Shown here: positions 35,560-47,044 of the stretch, in pieces
Layout of the letters: each line of letters starts with the position of its first letter
Numbering within the stretch: the first letter of the stretch is position 1
Source of the DNA: Mangifera indica
Lineage: Eukaryota; Streptophyta; Magnoliopsida; Sapindales; Anacardiaceae
DNA: 64,000 nt
NCBI RefSeq assembly: GCF_011075055.1
Contig: NC_058153.1
Span: 5,518,001-5,582,000, forward strand
Direction of reading: 5' to 3'
Notes under the pieces: model-generated
Database searches by the model: none
Seen by the model: only the letters and a program-made list of their open reading frames with translations
What the model was told of the DNA's origin: nothing
Made by a program: the position numbers and the translations under genes

Positions 35560-36640
35560 TTGCCTCAATAATCTAAGTCATGAAAAGTGAGGTATTAAGC
35601 TAAGTATGGTGAAAGTTGTTTTCGAGTCCATACTTAGGTGGCTCAAGATTGCATGCATGCATACCCGTGACTATACCTTAGTTATTTGACCATAAAGCTA
35701 GTTTTACCCATTTGTCAATATGTGTCATTTAGGTCGTTATAAGGGGGCACCTCTTATATATTTTCTACTCCAACCTTAGTAGGGTATTGCCCATAATAGG
35801 GTATAATAGTCTGTGGTAGACTCAGATTATTAGTCATAGTTTAAAAATAGGTGTAGGGAGAATACTACATAACAAGTGTACTCACGTTACCAAGGTGCCT
35901 AATCTCTATCTTAACCTAGTCTAATCGACATGACAATTGTAGTTTCAGTTTAGTTACAGTTAAGTTATAACTTTCATTTGAGTCATTAATGGTTAAAGAG
36001 TTATCCTAATTAGGATTCCGAGAAATAATTAATGATTGAAAGAGAACATTAAGGCTTTCAAGGTAGGTTTAGGAAAGTGAAGTAGATCTTGAATAAAAAA
36101 TATACCTAAATAGGTTCACATCATCAATGTATGAAATATAAAGAATACTCTCAATGACCAAGTGTGGACCAAGTTAAGGGCAACATAGAAATTTTGTAAA
36201 ACTTTAAGTTAAGTCTATTACTCATTGAGTGATTATCACTTACTTTTCTATTTTTTTTGTCTTGTAGGTAATAAATGATCATGATGACTGAAATGCAAGA
36301 TGGTAAACTAGCGTAGGTTTTTGTTAGGGGTATTTTAGTCAATTCTAATTTCTATGTATTTGCTTATGCATATGGACAATTTTTTTTTTTATGTTACATT
36401 GTGTTTTGGATTTGAGAACTTGTGTTTCTATATAGGATAATGGATTATTTATTTTTGACATCCTTTGAATGCTTCACGAGTTTATTTACATAAAATATAT
36501 TTTGGTCATTCTAAAATTATGTGTATGGATGTTAAGTGAATACATGCTTTTATAGTCAATATAAGTGACACTTCATTATGGAAGACAATACTTCTAAAGA
36601 GGGCGATACATATACATAGTGCACCAATTTGTGACAACCC
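35560..36640. repeat. Dispersed LTR-like repeat, copy 1
   Basis: Shares ordered landmarks with 59.9-60.9 kb and 61.0-61.7 kb: a phrase like accaaggtgc...aatct, then actcattgagtg followed by a T-rich tract and gtaggta...gatcatgatg, and finally an ...gacaacccc / ggtgttaca type end. This order resembles the R/U5 part of gypsy-type LTRs; no internal coding region is attached. Confidence 0.5.
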
Positions 36641-37020
36641 CATAGTTTCTTAACATTTAGTGCAAACTCTATTTCAAATTCATACCAATCATTTATAAAA
36701 ACAAAAAACAATAAAAAAAACAAAATTATTAACTTGTATTCAGATGAATTTATTGTTATATTTTTCTATTTTCAAACAAAATTTGCTTAAATACTTAATA
36801 TAAATAAGATGAAACGGCAATTCTTTACCTTAGGATAAAGATGTAATTAATATTATTTCGAATAATAATATTATTTATCTATTTTACATAAATATATATT
36901 TATACATATTAATATTTAATTTAATATTATTTTATTTTTAATTTAAAATAACTTAATTATATAATAATATATATAAATATATATTTATATATTTAAAATA
37001 AATATATATAATTTGATCCA

Positions 37021-37027
37021 TATAAAA
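37021..37027 (+). promoter_or_regulatory. Possible TATA box of NOT10
   Basis: TATAAAA about 335 bases upstream of the ATG. The leader would contain an upstream ATG near 37151, so a start site nearer the gene is also possible. Confidence 0.3.
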
Positions 37028-37360
37028 CCCTTTAACTTTTTGAACTGTTGGTTAAATTAAAATCAAACATATCAAAATTTATTAATTTAATTAATTAGCC
37101 TTTATTCTCTTCCTCGTTGGTGTCCGCATATCTCCCCAAAATTTGGTCGCATATGGTGTTTTTGGTTCCTCTGCAAATCGGACACATTATATCCTCTAAT
37201 AACTGTCTGTCTCTTGAATTAGGGTTCCCACAATAAAACAGAAATTTACCCCCAATGAATAAAACATAGGGTTTTCTTTTCTTAATCTTATATTTTTTCG
37301 CCGTCAATTAGGATTCGAGTAGTTTTATCTGATTCTGCTGTTTGATTGGTCGATCTGGTC

Positions 37361-40300
37361 ATGGATTCGCGAGATTCAACGCAATCAACCAACGCCAATA
37401 ACTCCTCTGACGATGATGGTGTTCTCTTCGGCACTGCCACTTTAGCTAAAGAAGCCGCTCTCTACTTTCAGTCTCGAAAGTTCGATGAGTGCATCGATCT
37501 ACTTAATCAGCTCTTGGAAAAGAAACCTGACGATCCTAAGGTATCATTATTCATTTCTTTCACTATTTACGTCGAGATTCTATTTGAAAATCTACACGGC
37601 TTCCTTTTTTTTTTTTGCATGTGGGTAATGTTTCGATCTTTTAGTGATACTTTATTGTTTAGAGCAAAAAATGCTTATGGATTCTGTTAGTAATTTATTG
37701 TTGTATTACTACTTGATTTCAGTTTATCCCTAGTTGACAAATTTTGTTGATGGCCCTTAGTCGTTAGTGAATGATAATTTGAAATTTTATATTTTTTTTC
37801 TATTCAGTTCTGTCAAAATTCTGGTTAGTTGGAGTATTAATAAGTTAAATTTTTCATTGTGGGTACTCCATAAGTTATATCATTAAGTATGAGCTCATTT
37901 GCAAGTTAAATGTAATGTTAATATTATGAAGCACATCGAAATTGTGATAAGCGTAGGTGAAACTTTTTCGTGCTTAGTAGCTGCCTTGAATAGAAACTAT
38001 TTTTAATGATTGAGAAAAGAAAAAAAACTACTATAGCCTAGATTTCCTGCTTAGCATAACAATGTTAGGAGCCAAAAGTGTGGCCTCGGTTATATGGGTT
38101 TGGTTATGACGTGTAACATTATATCTTTTGGTTTGGGGTCATGTGTACTATAATAGCTTTCCTTTTGCAAATTTGTTCCCAAGATGGTTTTCTGATTTAT
38201 TGTTTCTTTTTGGTTTCAAAGAGATCCTAGCCACAATCAAAATTTTATTAATGATTGTGTTGTCTTTAGAATATTAGAATTTGATTGTTTTCATTAAGAT
38301 GTGTATTTATTAATTTTCTACTACATGCTAATGAATGAGTAAGATAATTTTGTGAGCAAGTGCTCCATGGGAATACTGAAATGATGCAAAGTGCTCGTGT
38401 GGTTTTATTTGTGTTTTGAGAGGCCAACAAAAAACTCTATGCAGTGTATGTGATGGATTTGGTGATAATTACTATACATTAAGTTGTGAATCTTTTTTCT
38501 TGCTGGGATGGATATTTTTCCAAAGGAAAAGTGACCATATTTATTAATATATCTGACTACTAATTTAATATGATAATAAAAGTATATATGTGTTATATGA
38601 GGATGAAAGAGTGACACTATATGCTCTATGGAAAGGTATATTATAATAAAAGGATATATGTGTTTTGAGAGGTATATTATCATTTCAAAATTAAAATTAT
38701 GTTTGATTTGGATTCTGTGATGTTGGGATCTTGGTATGCTGATCAATTTACTCAAAAGTTCTTGAAGTAAGTGGCAATTGATTTATGAAATTTGATCCTG
38801 ATTCATTAATACTTGTGTAGTTTATTTCTAAAGCATAATCATTGTTGTTTTCATGATCATAGAGTTAACAAAATAGCATCGCTGCAATGGTCTTTAGGCC
38901 TGTCTAACTGCACTTTGGTGAATCCTTAAAGTTCATGTATAAAAGAATTTTCTTGTTTTTATCAGATTCTACATAACATTGCGATTGCGGAATACTTCCG
39001 GGATGGTTGTACAGATGTGAAGAAGTTGCTTGATGCACTTAATAATGTGAAGGTATGATACTATTTTTTTTCTAACTGGGTTTAATGAATGCAGCTACCC
39101 ACACTTCGACATATCAACCTTGAATTGTATATATGCATCATGCCACTGAGTTTTATTTTGTGGAGTGAACAATTTAGCTTCCTTTTGTGTACAGAAAGCC
39201 TTTTCTTTTTCCCTATTTGAAAGCAATGGAATTTTCTTCTTTTTTTAATCAATTTTTGTTGAAATTTTTACTCTTATCATGTTCAAACCTCAACACATGA
39301 TCAGAAAAATGAAAAATGAACATAGGAAATAAATTGGATTACCATGTGCAGGAACTTGGCCTTTTCCTTTTTCTTTTTTGTTAAATATTTGAATAATCTT
39401 GTTAAGCTTCTGATGTTTCTCATCTATATAAAAGTGAAAGAAATAAATGAATGTTGTTAGAATTTGTACTTATGGTATTGTGGTTATCATTTCTTTCAAA
39501 TTTAGTATTTTCTTCTGAGAATGTAACCGTGTTTTGTGTTTATATGTGGAATGACTTTTTCTCCTTTTTAAATAAATAAAATAGAAATAATTGTTTGCTT
39601 GCTTTGGCCTCCCTGGCTGCTTCTGTATGAATAATAACATGTTGATATAAATTAACAATCTAAGCAGTGGGGGATTTTTGTTTCATATTAACATCATTAT
39701 TTTTTCTTCTTTTCTGTTGAAGAAGACAAGTTTGATACTCTTTATTGACTGAGAAGAGGTTTCTCGTTTCATATAATTTACTTTAGCCAATCAGCATTAG
39801 ATAATGACCCTTACTCCGTTTTTTCTTAACCTGCAATTGTTAGATTTTACTGTTAGTGGATTAGTTTTGGATTAGGTTTTGAGAAAATAATATTAGTCTA
39901 ATGGAATTTGATACCCAGAAAATTACAAATTTGTATTATTTTAAAGCTTTGTATTTTCTTTATTATATTTCATCAATTTTATTAAGAAATATGCCAAGTG
40001 CATTTCTTATTTTTTTAATAATTTGAGTACTAATTTTGTTGATATTTATATTTGCAAAAAATTGATCTGAATTGCTTAGATTGGTAGGATTGGGTGTATA
40101 CTGTTTAAGAAGCTGAATCTGATTAGATGTCCATAGAGATTTCTCTAGCTCCATGTAGTTTGGGCTTGAATGTTAACTGGGTTCAGTTTATTTGTTCTCC
40201 ATTTGTGTTTGTTCTCTCATGACGGGTTACACTTTTGTTGCTTATTTTCTGTGTTAATTTTAAATATCTGATCGGAAAGGATAGTTCATAAGAACATACA

Positions 40301-43300
40301 TATGGCTGTTAGGAAAGATTTAATGATTATATCATTAATTTACATTGATTCTGTTATAATTGATAATCATCTGATTTTCCTCAATTGGTCTTGGTTTAGA
40401 AGAGAAGTGAAGAACTTGCTCATGCATCTGGGGAACAGGTGGAGAATTCTGACAATCTTGGAAACAAAGTTATTGTGGGTTCAAAAAGCAGTAACACATC
40501 AAGTCATCAATGTTCTGCTGCAAATGGTGGCAGTTTAGTTTACATGGATGAATTTGACAGTTCTGTGGCAAAATTGAACATTGTATGTTCCCTTAATCTG
40601 TGTGGCTAACTTATTGATCCTTTTCTGTTGAGTAAAACAAATTAAATTTTTATTTTTGCCTTTTTGGATTGATTTGTTTATTTTAAAATTGATTTCGGAT
40701 AGGCGGTTATCTGGTTTCATCTACAAGAATATGCAAAGGCATTATCAATACTAGAACCTTTGTATCAAAATATTGAACCAATAGATGAGGTATGGGAGTT
40801 TTTTCCTCCTGACTGTTTTATTTTGGCTGCTGTAATACTGTGTTAATTGCTTTTCTGTCTGATGTGCAGTCGACAGCTCTTCAAATTTGCCTCTTGTTGC
40901 TTGATGTTGCTCTTGCATGCCATGATGCATCAAGATCTGCTGTGAGTAATTACATCATATTGTGTATTTTTGCATTTTAAAAATATTTTCCGTGATTTAT
41001 TCTAGTTTCTACCCTTTTTCGTTTAAAGAGTTGAGTTCTATATGAAGTAATATTGATAGTTAACCTTAAGCTTAAGCTTCGTACTCCATCTGATGGAAGG
41101 ATTTCATGCCATGGTTCTTACTTCTACCTTTTAAGTTTGTATGAGTGGAATTTGGAGAAAATGAATCTGCTTGGCAGTAAGAATCTGTTTGTATAAACCT
41201 TTTTAGACTGTGATCTTGGTTTTCACACAGCCTGCCAAACAACTTCCACCATTAAGTGGTACTGTTGGAAGGTACAATTTTGATAGTTTCGGATGATTTT
41301 GATTTTTCTGTGAAGGTGTTGATAAATTATTTGAATACTCCTGTGTTTATATTGAAATTGATGTTGTCTGGTAATGTGCAATTGAGGGCACTACTTTTGC
41401 TATATTTTGTATGTGGATTGGAAGTAGCCCCAAAATTTTGAGCTTGATGAATATGAGGGAAGCCGAAGGAGTCTTGCATTACCAAAATAAAAAAGAAAGT
41501 TTTTTCATGTGATCATGTTCATTCTGCATTGAGGGAGAGAGCGGACAAGTATTTTACCTTGTTTATAAGCATTGAATGCAGAAGTTTTGGTATAACTGGA
41601 TATTGGAAAGGATGATTGTAAAGAGCATGCAGATGCCTGCATCTAACTTATGTATGGTGACAATAATTAGCATGAGGAAATAATTATTAGTTTAGATATT
41701 TTGAGAGTGTAAGTTCATTGAAATGTTCATATGTTTGGTTCTGTAATTTTGTGAGCCTCGGATTGATGATGGATTTCAGTATTTGAAATTTAATATGTAT
41801 GATCTGCTTTCTCATTGAGTTGATTTTATATTAGCAAGTACCTCCTGGCTGGAATTTGAGGATTTGATATTGGAGTTTTAGCTCTTTGGCTATTGAAATT
41901 TTGATAGCTTTATTTTTATGTTAATAAATGTAGAAAGGAGGAAATATCTTTTTTCATCTGGATATTACTGAGAAAAGAAAAGTTGTTTTTGTCGTCATTT
42001 GACACAATATGGCAGCCTCTTGAGGGATGGGAGTCATGATTCCTGGATGATGTGTATGGATTAAATTTGGTTCACAGTTATCTTAATTCTTTTTATCCCT
42101 GTTTCATTGCACCTTTATGTGAACAGTGTGAAGTTATTTTTGGAAACAAATGCTGCTTGTACAATCATTTTCTGAGGAAGATGGAGTATTCATTTAATTT
42201 AATCATTTTTTTTTTTGACTTTGGGTGGTAATCTCTAATACTTTAGTCCTCATTGTTAATGTAGTGAATGTTAACTAGTGTAAGTTGCTCAGTTCAATAT
42301 GCAGATGTTTAGGTAGTAATTTTGTTTAAAACTATTCCAACCAGTGCTTTAAGTTATATTATGTAAACTTTTAGTGGTAATTTAGTATAACACTATTCCA
42401 ACTAGTGCTTTTAATCATGGTATGTAAAATTTAAGTGTTATTTTTTTTATCAAGTAATGAATTGATATTTAGATTTATGATTACTTAAAGTTCCAGGCAA
42501 TTATGAACAAAACTCGCTGGACCATTCCATAGATATTGTGATGATCTTCATATTTGTTGTGAACCTTTTTGGTTTGTGATGATTACTGAAGTTTATTTGT
42601 ATCAAATATCTTGTTTTCTTTGCAGTTTGTGTCTACTTCATTGAGTGGATATTAAAATCTTGTCAATTGTTATTCTTGATGTCCAGGATGTGTTAATTTA
42701 CTTGGAAAAAGCTTTTGGTGTTGGTTGTGTGAGTCAAGGCGATACTGGAAGCATGGTACAGCAACAATCTGCTAATCTACTTGCAAAATATTCCTCTGTT
42801 CCAACCAGTTCATCGATTGCAGATGGTTCTAATTCTGATTTATCTGCCAGTGTAAATACTTCCGAAAATCAATTAACAAGAACTTTATCAGAGGAGACAC
42901 TTGAAGATGATACTGTGTTAGCATTGTCGACTCTGGAGATTGGTCAGAATTTAACAGGGCCGATTGGTCAGAATTTAACAGGGCCGATTGGTCTTTCTTC
43001 TGTGAATGAACTATCGAGGACCCTAGTTGATAAGTCAATCTCTACAGTTGATTTGAAGCTCAAGTTGCAAATCTATAAGGTTCGTTTTCTTCTTCTCACT
43101 AGGAACTTGAAGCAAGCAAAGCGTGAAGTCAAGCATGCTATGAACATTGCACGTGGGAGGGATTCCTCCATGGCTCTCTTCTTGAAGTCCCAGCTTGAAT
43201 ATGCTCGTGGGAACCACCGCAAAGCTATTAAGTTGTTGTTGGCATTAAGCAACCGGACTGAGATGGGTATTTCAAGCATGTTTAACAACAATCTTGGGTG

Positions 43301-44654
43301 TATTTACTACCAATTTAGCAAGTACCATACATCGTCAGTTTTATTTTCCAAGGCACTAAGTAATTCTGCATCCCTCCGGAAGGACAAGCCTCTTAAGCTG
43401 TTAACATTCTCCCAAGATAAATCTCTCCTTATAACATATAACTGCGGTGTGCAATATCTGGCTTGTGGGAAACCAATGCTAGCTGCTCGTTGTTTCCAGA
43501 AGGCGAGTTTAGTTTTCTATGAACGGCCTCTCCTGTGGCTTAGACTTGCTGAATGCTGTTTAATGGCTTTGAAAAAGGGACTAATTGTGGGAGGTCGGCC
43601 TCCATCTGACAGATCAGAAATCAGAGTTCGTGTTATTGGAAAAGGGAAATGGAGGCATCTTTTAATAGAGGATGGTGTTTCTAAAAATGGGCACGTGGAT
43701 TTTGCAGAAAATGATGACTCATTTTTGGGCAGTGATGGGCAGCCCAAGCTTTCATTATCTCTTGCACGGCAGTGTCTCACTAGTGCCTTGCACTTATTGA
43801 ACTTTCCTGACTCAGGTTATTCAAAGTTTGGTTTGCCCTCTAATCTATCTGTGGAGGAAAATGAATCCAGTGAAGCAGCATCTTCAAAGAATTCAAACCA
43901 CAAAAACTTATTCGGCATTGATTCCAAGATATCAGTAAGCTTAGGTCAGGTTACTACAAATGGGGATGCGAAAGAGCAAAAAGGAGGCACAACTCTGGAG
44001 ATCACACAGAATTCTGCGTCCTGTTATGAGGATATCTGTAGAAGAGAAAATCAGATGATTAAGCAAGCTGTACTTGCAAACTTGGCGTTTGTAGAGTTGG
44101 AACTGGAAAATCCTGCAAAGGCCCTCAACACTGCAAGGTCTCTCTTGGAACTTCCAGATTGTTCGAGAATTTACATCTTTTTGGGTCATGTATATGCAGC
44201 AGAGGCGCTATGCTTACTGAACAAGCCTAAAGAAGCTGCAGAGCATTTCTCAAAATATTTGTCTGGAGATGATAATGTTGATTTGCCATTCAGTCAAGAG
44301 GACCGTGAACAATGGCAAGTGCAGAAAAATATTGATTGTGAAGATTCAAATGGAGGATTGCTATCTTCTAAGAATCCTTCTCCTGAGGACTCAGAAGAGA
44401 TCATCTTTCCAAAGCCAGAAGAGGCACGTGGAAACCTTTATGCAAATATTGCCACAACGTATGCAATGCAAGGAGAACTGGATCGGGCCCATCAGTTTGT
44501 GACTCGAGCATTGTCCCTATTACCCAGAAGCACAGAAGCCACCATGACTGCAATATACGTGGAACTCATGCTTGGCAAGTCGCAAGAAGCTATTGCCAGG
44601 TTAAAACAATGTAGCCATGTGAGGTTCCTCCCCAGTGGTCTACAATTGAGTTAA
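37361..44654 (+). CDS. NOT10: CCR4-NOT transcription complex subunit 10 (TPR protein)
   Basis: Six exons, 37361-37540, 38966-39052, 40400-40582, 40703-40789, 40870-40941 and 42687-44654, all GT-AG and all phase 0, give 858 aa. The start is the ATG in ggtcATGGA. N-terminus: ATLAKEAALYFQSRKFDECIDLL, one TPR-like hairpin; then ILHNIAIAEYF, AVIWFHLQEYAKALSILEPL and ICLLLLDVALACHDA. The long last exon holds further TPR units (YKVRFLLLTRNLKQAKREV, NNLGCIYYQFSKYHTSSVLF, YNCGVQYLACGKPMLAARCF, NLYANIATTYAMQGELDRA) and ends VRFLPSGLQLS. NOT10 with NOT11 binds the N-terminal part of NOT1 in the deadenylase complex that shortens mRNA poly-A tails in the cytoplasm. Length and order match plant homologues. 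Residues 288-303 are a tandem duplication (see its own entry). Confidence 0.93.
37541..42686 (+). other. NOT10 introns 1-5
   Basis: Introns 37541-38965, 39053-40399, 40583-40702, 40790-40869 and 40942-42686. Apart from poly-T runs they are ordinary AT-rich intron sequence; no nested gene or intact transposon was found in the three long ones. Confidence 0.7.
42939..42986 (+). repeat. In-frame 24-bp tandem duplication in NOT10
   Basis: Two identical 24-base units, each encoding IGQNLTGP, at 42939-42962 and 42963-42986, in the Ser/Thr-rich linker of the last exon. Exact identity suggests a recent event. Confidence 0.95.
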
Positions 44655-44781
44655 GTCTTGCTGATGATTGTACTCGTGGTTTGAAATTCTTTGTCTGGTG
44701 GAATCCACCCTTGGTGCTAGTTACAGGTAGTTCAGCGATCCTTCTAGAGGATTTGTAACATATATATAGTTCAATTTAGAG

Positions 44782-44787
44782 AATAAA
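44782..44787 (+). terminator. Candidate NOT10 polyadenylation signal
   Basis: AATAAA 128 bases after the stop codon, followed by a T-rich stretch. Confidence 0.5.
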
Positions 44788-45309
44788 ATTTTTTCTGCTC
44801 ATTTATCTTTGATTCTAGGTTTCATTAATCCCTGGTGAGGCTGGGTTTTGGTAATAGCGAATGCCCACCTTTTACTTTTGAGATGAAGTTCCGGTTGGGA
44901 TTCATTGTGTTTTAGTGGCTAATCCATGTGGTATTCAAGAAGAAAAGAAAGATGATGTGCACTTTTTTAGATTGAAACCAAAGAGACAGGGAGGTTCACT
45001 TTGGATTTGAATTACAAGTTAACATTTTCCTTACAATTGCAATGCACTCTCATACTTTCTGTTTGCCTTGTATACTGTTGGTTTCGTTTTTTAACATCTG
45101 TTGTAATTAGGCCTCTTATGATTGTTCCGAAATGCAGTGCTTAATGGCTGTGAAGTATCTGGATGAATTTACGAGAACTTGAAGGAATTCTTATTAGGTT
45201 TGTTTGTAATGGAAGATTTTTTGTAAGATCATTGCGGTGTAATGACTGAAATACATGCATGCCTATGAACATTGCACATCTAGACCCCAGCGATAGCGAA
45301 ACTCGCAGA

Positions 45310-45468
45310 ATAATAAAATTTTTGGAGAGAAGTTTGGGTTTGAGCTTTTGTCACGATTAGTGAAATCTTGATTTATCAAATATAATAGTTGAGTCCAATT
45401 ATTGTATCTCGGGTTTCTCTATCCGATCAAGCTGAATATGGTTCTCAATAGCTTAAAAAAAAAAAAAA
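45310..45468 (+). mobile_element. SINE-like element, second copy
   Basis: Related along its length to the insertion at 23411-23569 (gtttgggtttgagc, gaaatcttgatttatc, gagtccaattattgtatc) and ending in an A-run of about 15 (45453-45467). It has a gggtttgagc segment where a B-box is expected. No clear target duplication could be set. Confidence 0.55.
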
Positions 45469-45543
45469 ATTTAACTTTCAGTTTGTTTTAATAGCACATC
45501 TTTTTCACACATTACCCATCAAACACAAAATAAGATACTATAA

Positions 45544-46034
45544 GGGTTTTTGGTTTGGGTAATATTTTATTACCAAAATTTAAATATTATCTTAAAAATA
45601 AATTATTTGGAAGATCATTAAGTATAAATGATTATTATGTTTAATAAAATTTGATAGATATAAATAATTATTGTAATTGGTTAGAGGTAATAAAAGAATA
45701 CTAGTAAATTATTTTACTTCAATGTTTTTAAATATAATTATTGTAAAATATTTTTTTATATTAATTGTTATATAAATTGAAAATAAGGTTAATTTTGTCT
45801 TAAAAAATTAATAAATAAGAATATAATTATAATAAAATCAAGATTTCATGGGTAATCTTTTAATTTTTTAGATGAAATTGATAATTAGATTATCATCCAT
45901 ATTACTTGTCACATCAGCATTGATAATAGAAGATTATCGTAATATTTTATTACTGATAATCAAATAAAATAATGTAAACAATAAAAGATAAATTATTAAG
46001 ATAATATTAAATAACTGGAAACTATAATACTCCT
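45544..46034 (-). mobile_element. MITE, copy B (inverse of the copy at 34.0 kb)
   Basis: The minus strand repeats the body of copy A (cagtaataaaatattac, cttctattatcaatgctgat, gatgtgacaagtaatat). Its ends are more decayed than those of copy A, and no target duplication was recognised. Together the two copies flank the NOT10 gene in opposite orientations. Confidence 0.65.
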
Positions 46035-46039
46035 ATAAG

Positions 46040-47040
46040 TGTTCCCATAAGGAAAAAAAAAAAAACACAACTAATTTCAAAAGGTACTGTAGAGCAATAT
46101 CAAATAAATGGAGGTAAATCAAATTAGAGAAATGTAAGTTGCTCATGTGGATTGAAAGCATGTGTGAAGATATTTGAGTCATTTGATAATCCTAGGAAGC
46201 TATGTTTCCATTGCCCAACTAGAAAATGTCAACTCTGTTACTAGTGGAATCCTGAGTTAGATGAATTCAGTGCATCAAGATAAACATAAGGTGGCTGGCA
46301 TAAGGGTTTAGGACTTGGTAGAATTGAGAAGGCTACAAAATCACTGAGACTACTTTTGTATGGCATTGTAGTATCAAGTGCTATAAGGATCAGTAAACTT
46401 GATAGCAAGTGAATGATGTAACGAGGCTGGCTATTCTTGAATATGTTCATAAGAAACTCTGAATGAATTTAAGGCATTATGAATGCAAGGTATTGTCAAT
46501 AATCCTGATTGGGAGTATGTTAGAGAAAAATTCAGAAAATGAAAACAAGAATACAAAGTAAAAAGTTAAAGATACAGATTTAAATAATATTTAATAATTC
46601 CTATGAACCAAAGCTATCACTTTTTACAGTGTAATGACCGAAATACATGCCTATGTGCATGTCACAATGAATCTATGTATGTGTATTACAAATATAAATC
46701 ATGACATGTGTATTCATGCACCACATAAAATTTGCACAATGTTTTCTGTTTATTATCTTTCATTTTGTAATGTTCTATGCACATAGTTTTATGCAGAAAG
46801 TCCAGAAAAATTACAATGGTAAATTATAATTACAATTGAGATAGAATAGAGCTAATGGAAACTTGCTAATGTTGATGTTGTGTGAGTTAGCAACAAATTC
46901 ATTCTTTCTTGATTTGAATCCTTCATTTCGAGAATATCCGAGATTCTTAACAACCACCTTCAAGCTGATGTAGGAGAGCAACACGTCATAGCTTGCTAAA
47001 GTTAGAATGAATGTTATGTATATTCCTACAGCCTCCCTCA
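46040..47040. other. Unassigned stretch downstream of MITE copy B
   Basis: Short minus-strand frames at 46241-46450 and 46811-47062 do not resemble a family I recognise. This is where the 3' LTR of the neighbouring copia element should lie, but I could not match it to any 5' copy. Confidence 0.35.
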
Positions 47041-47044
47041 TGCT

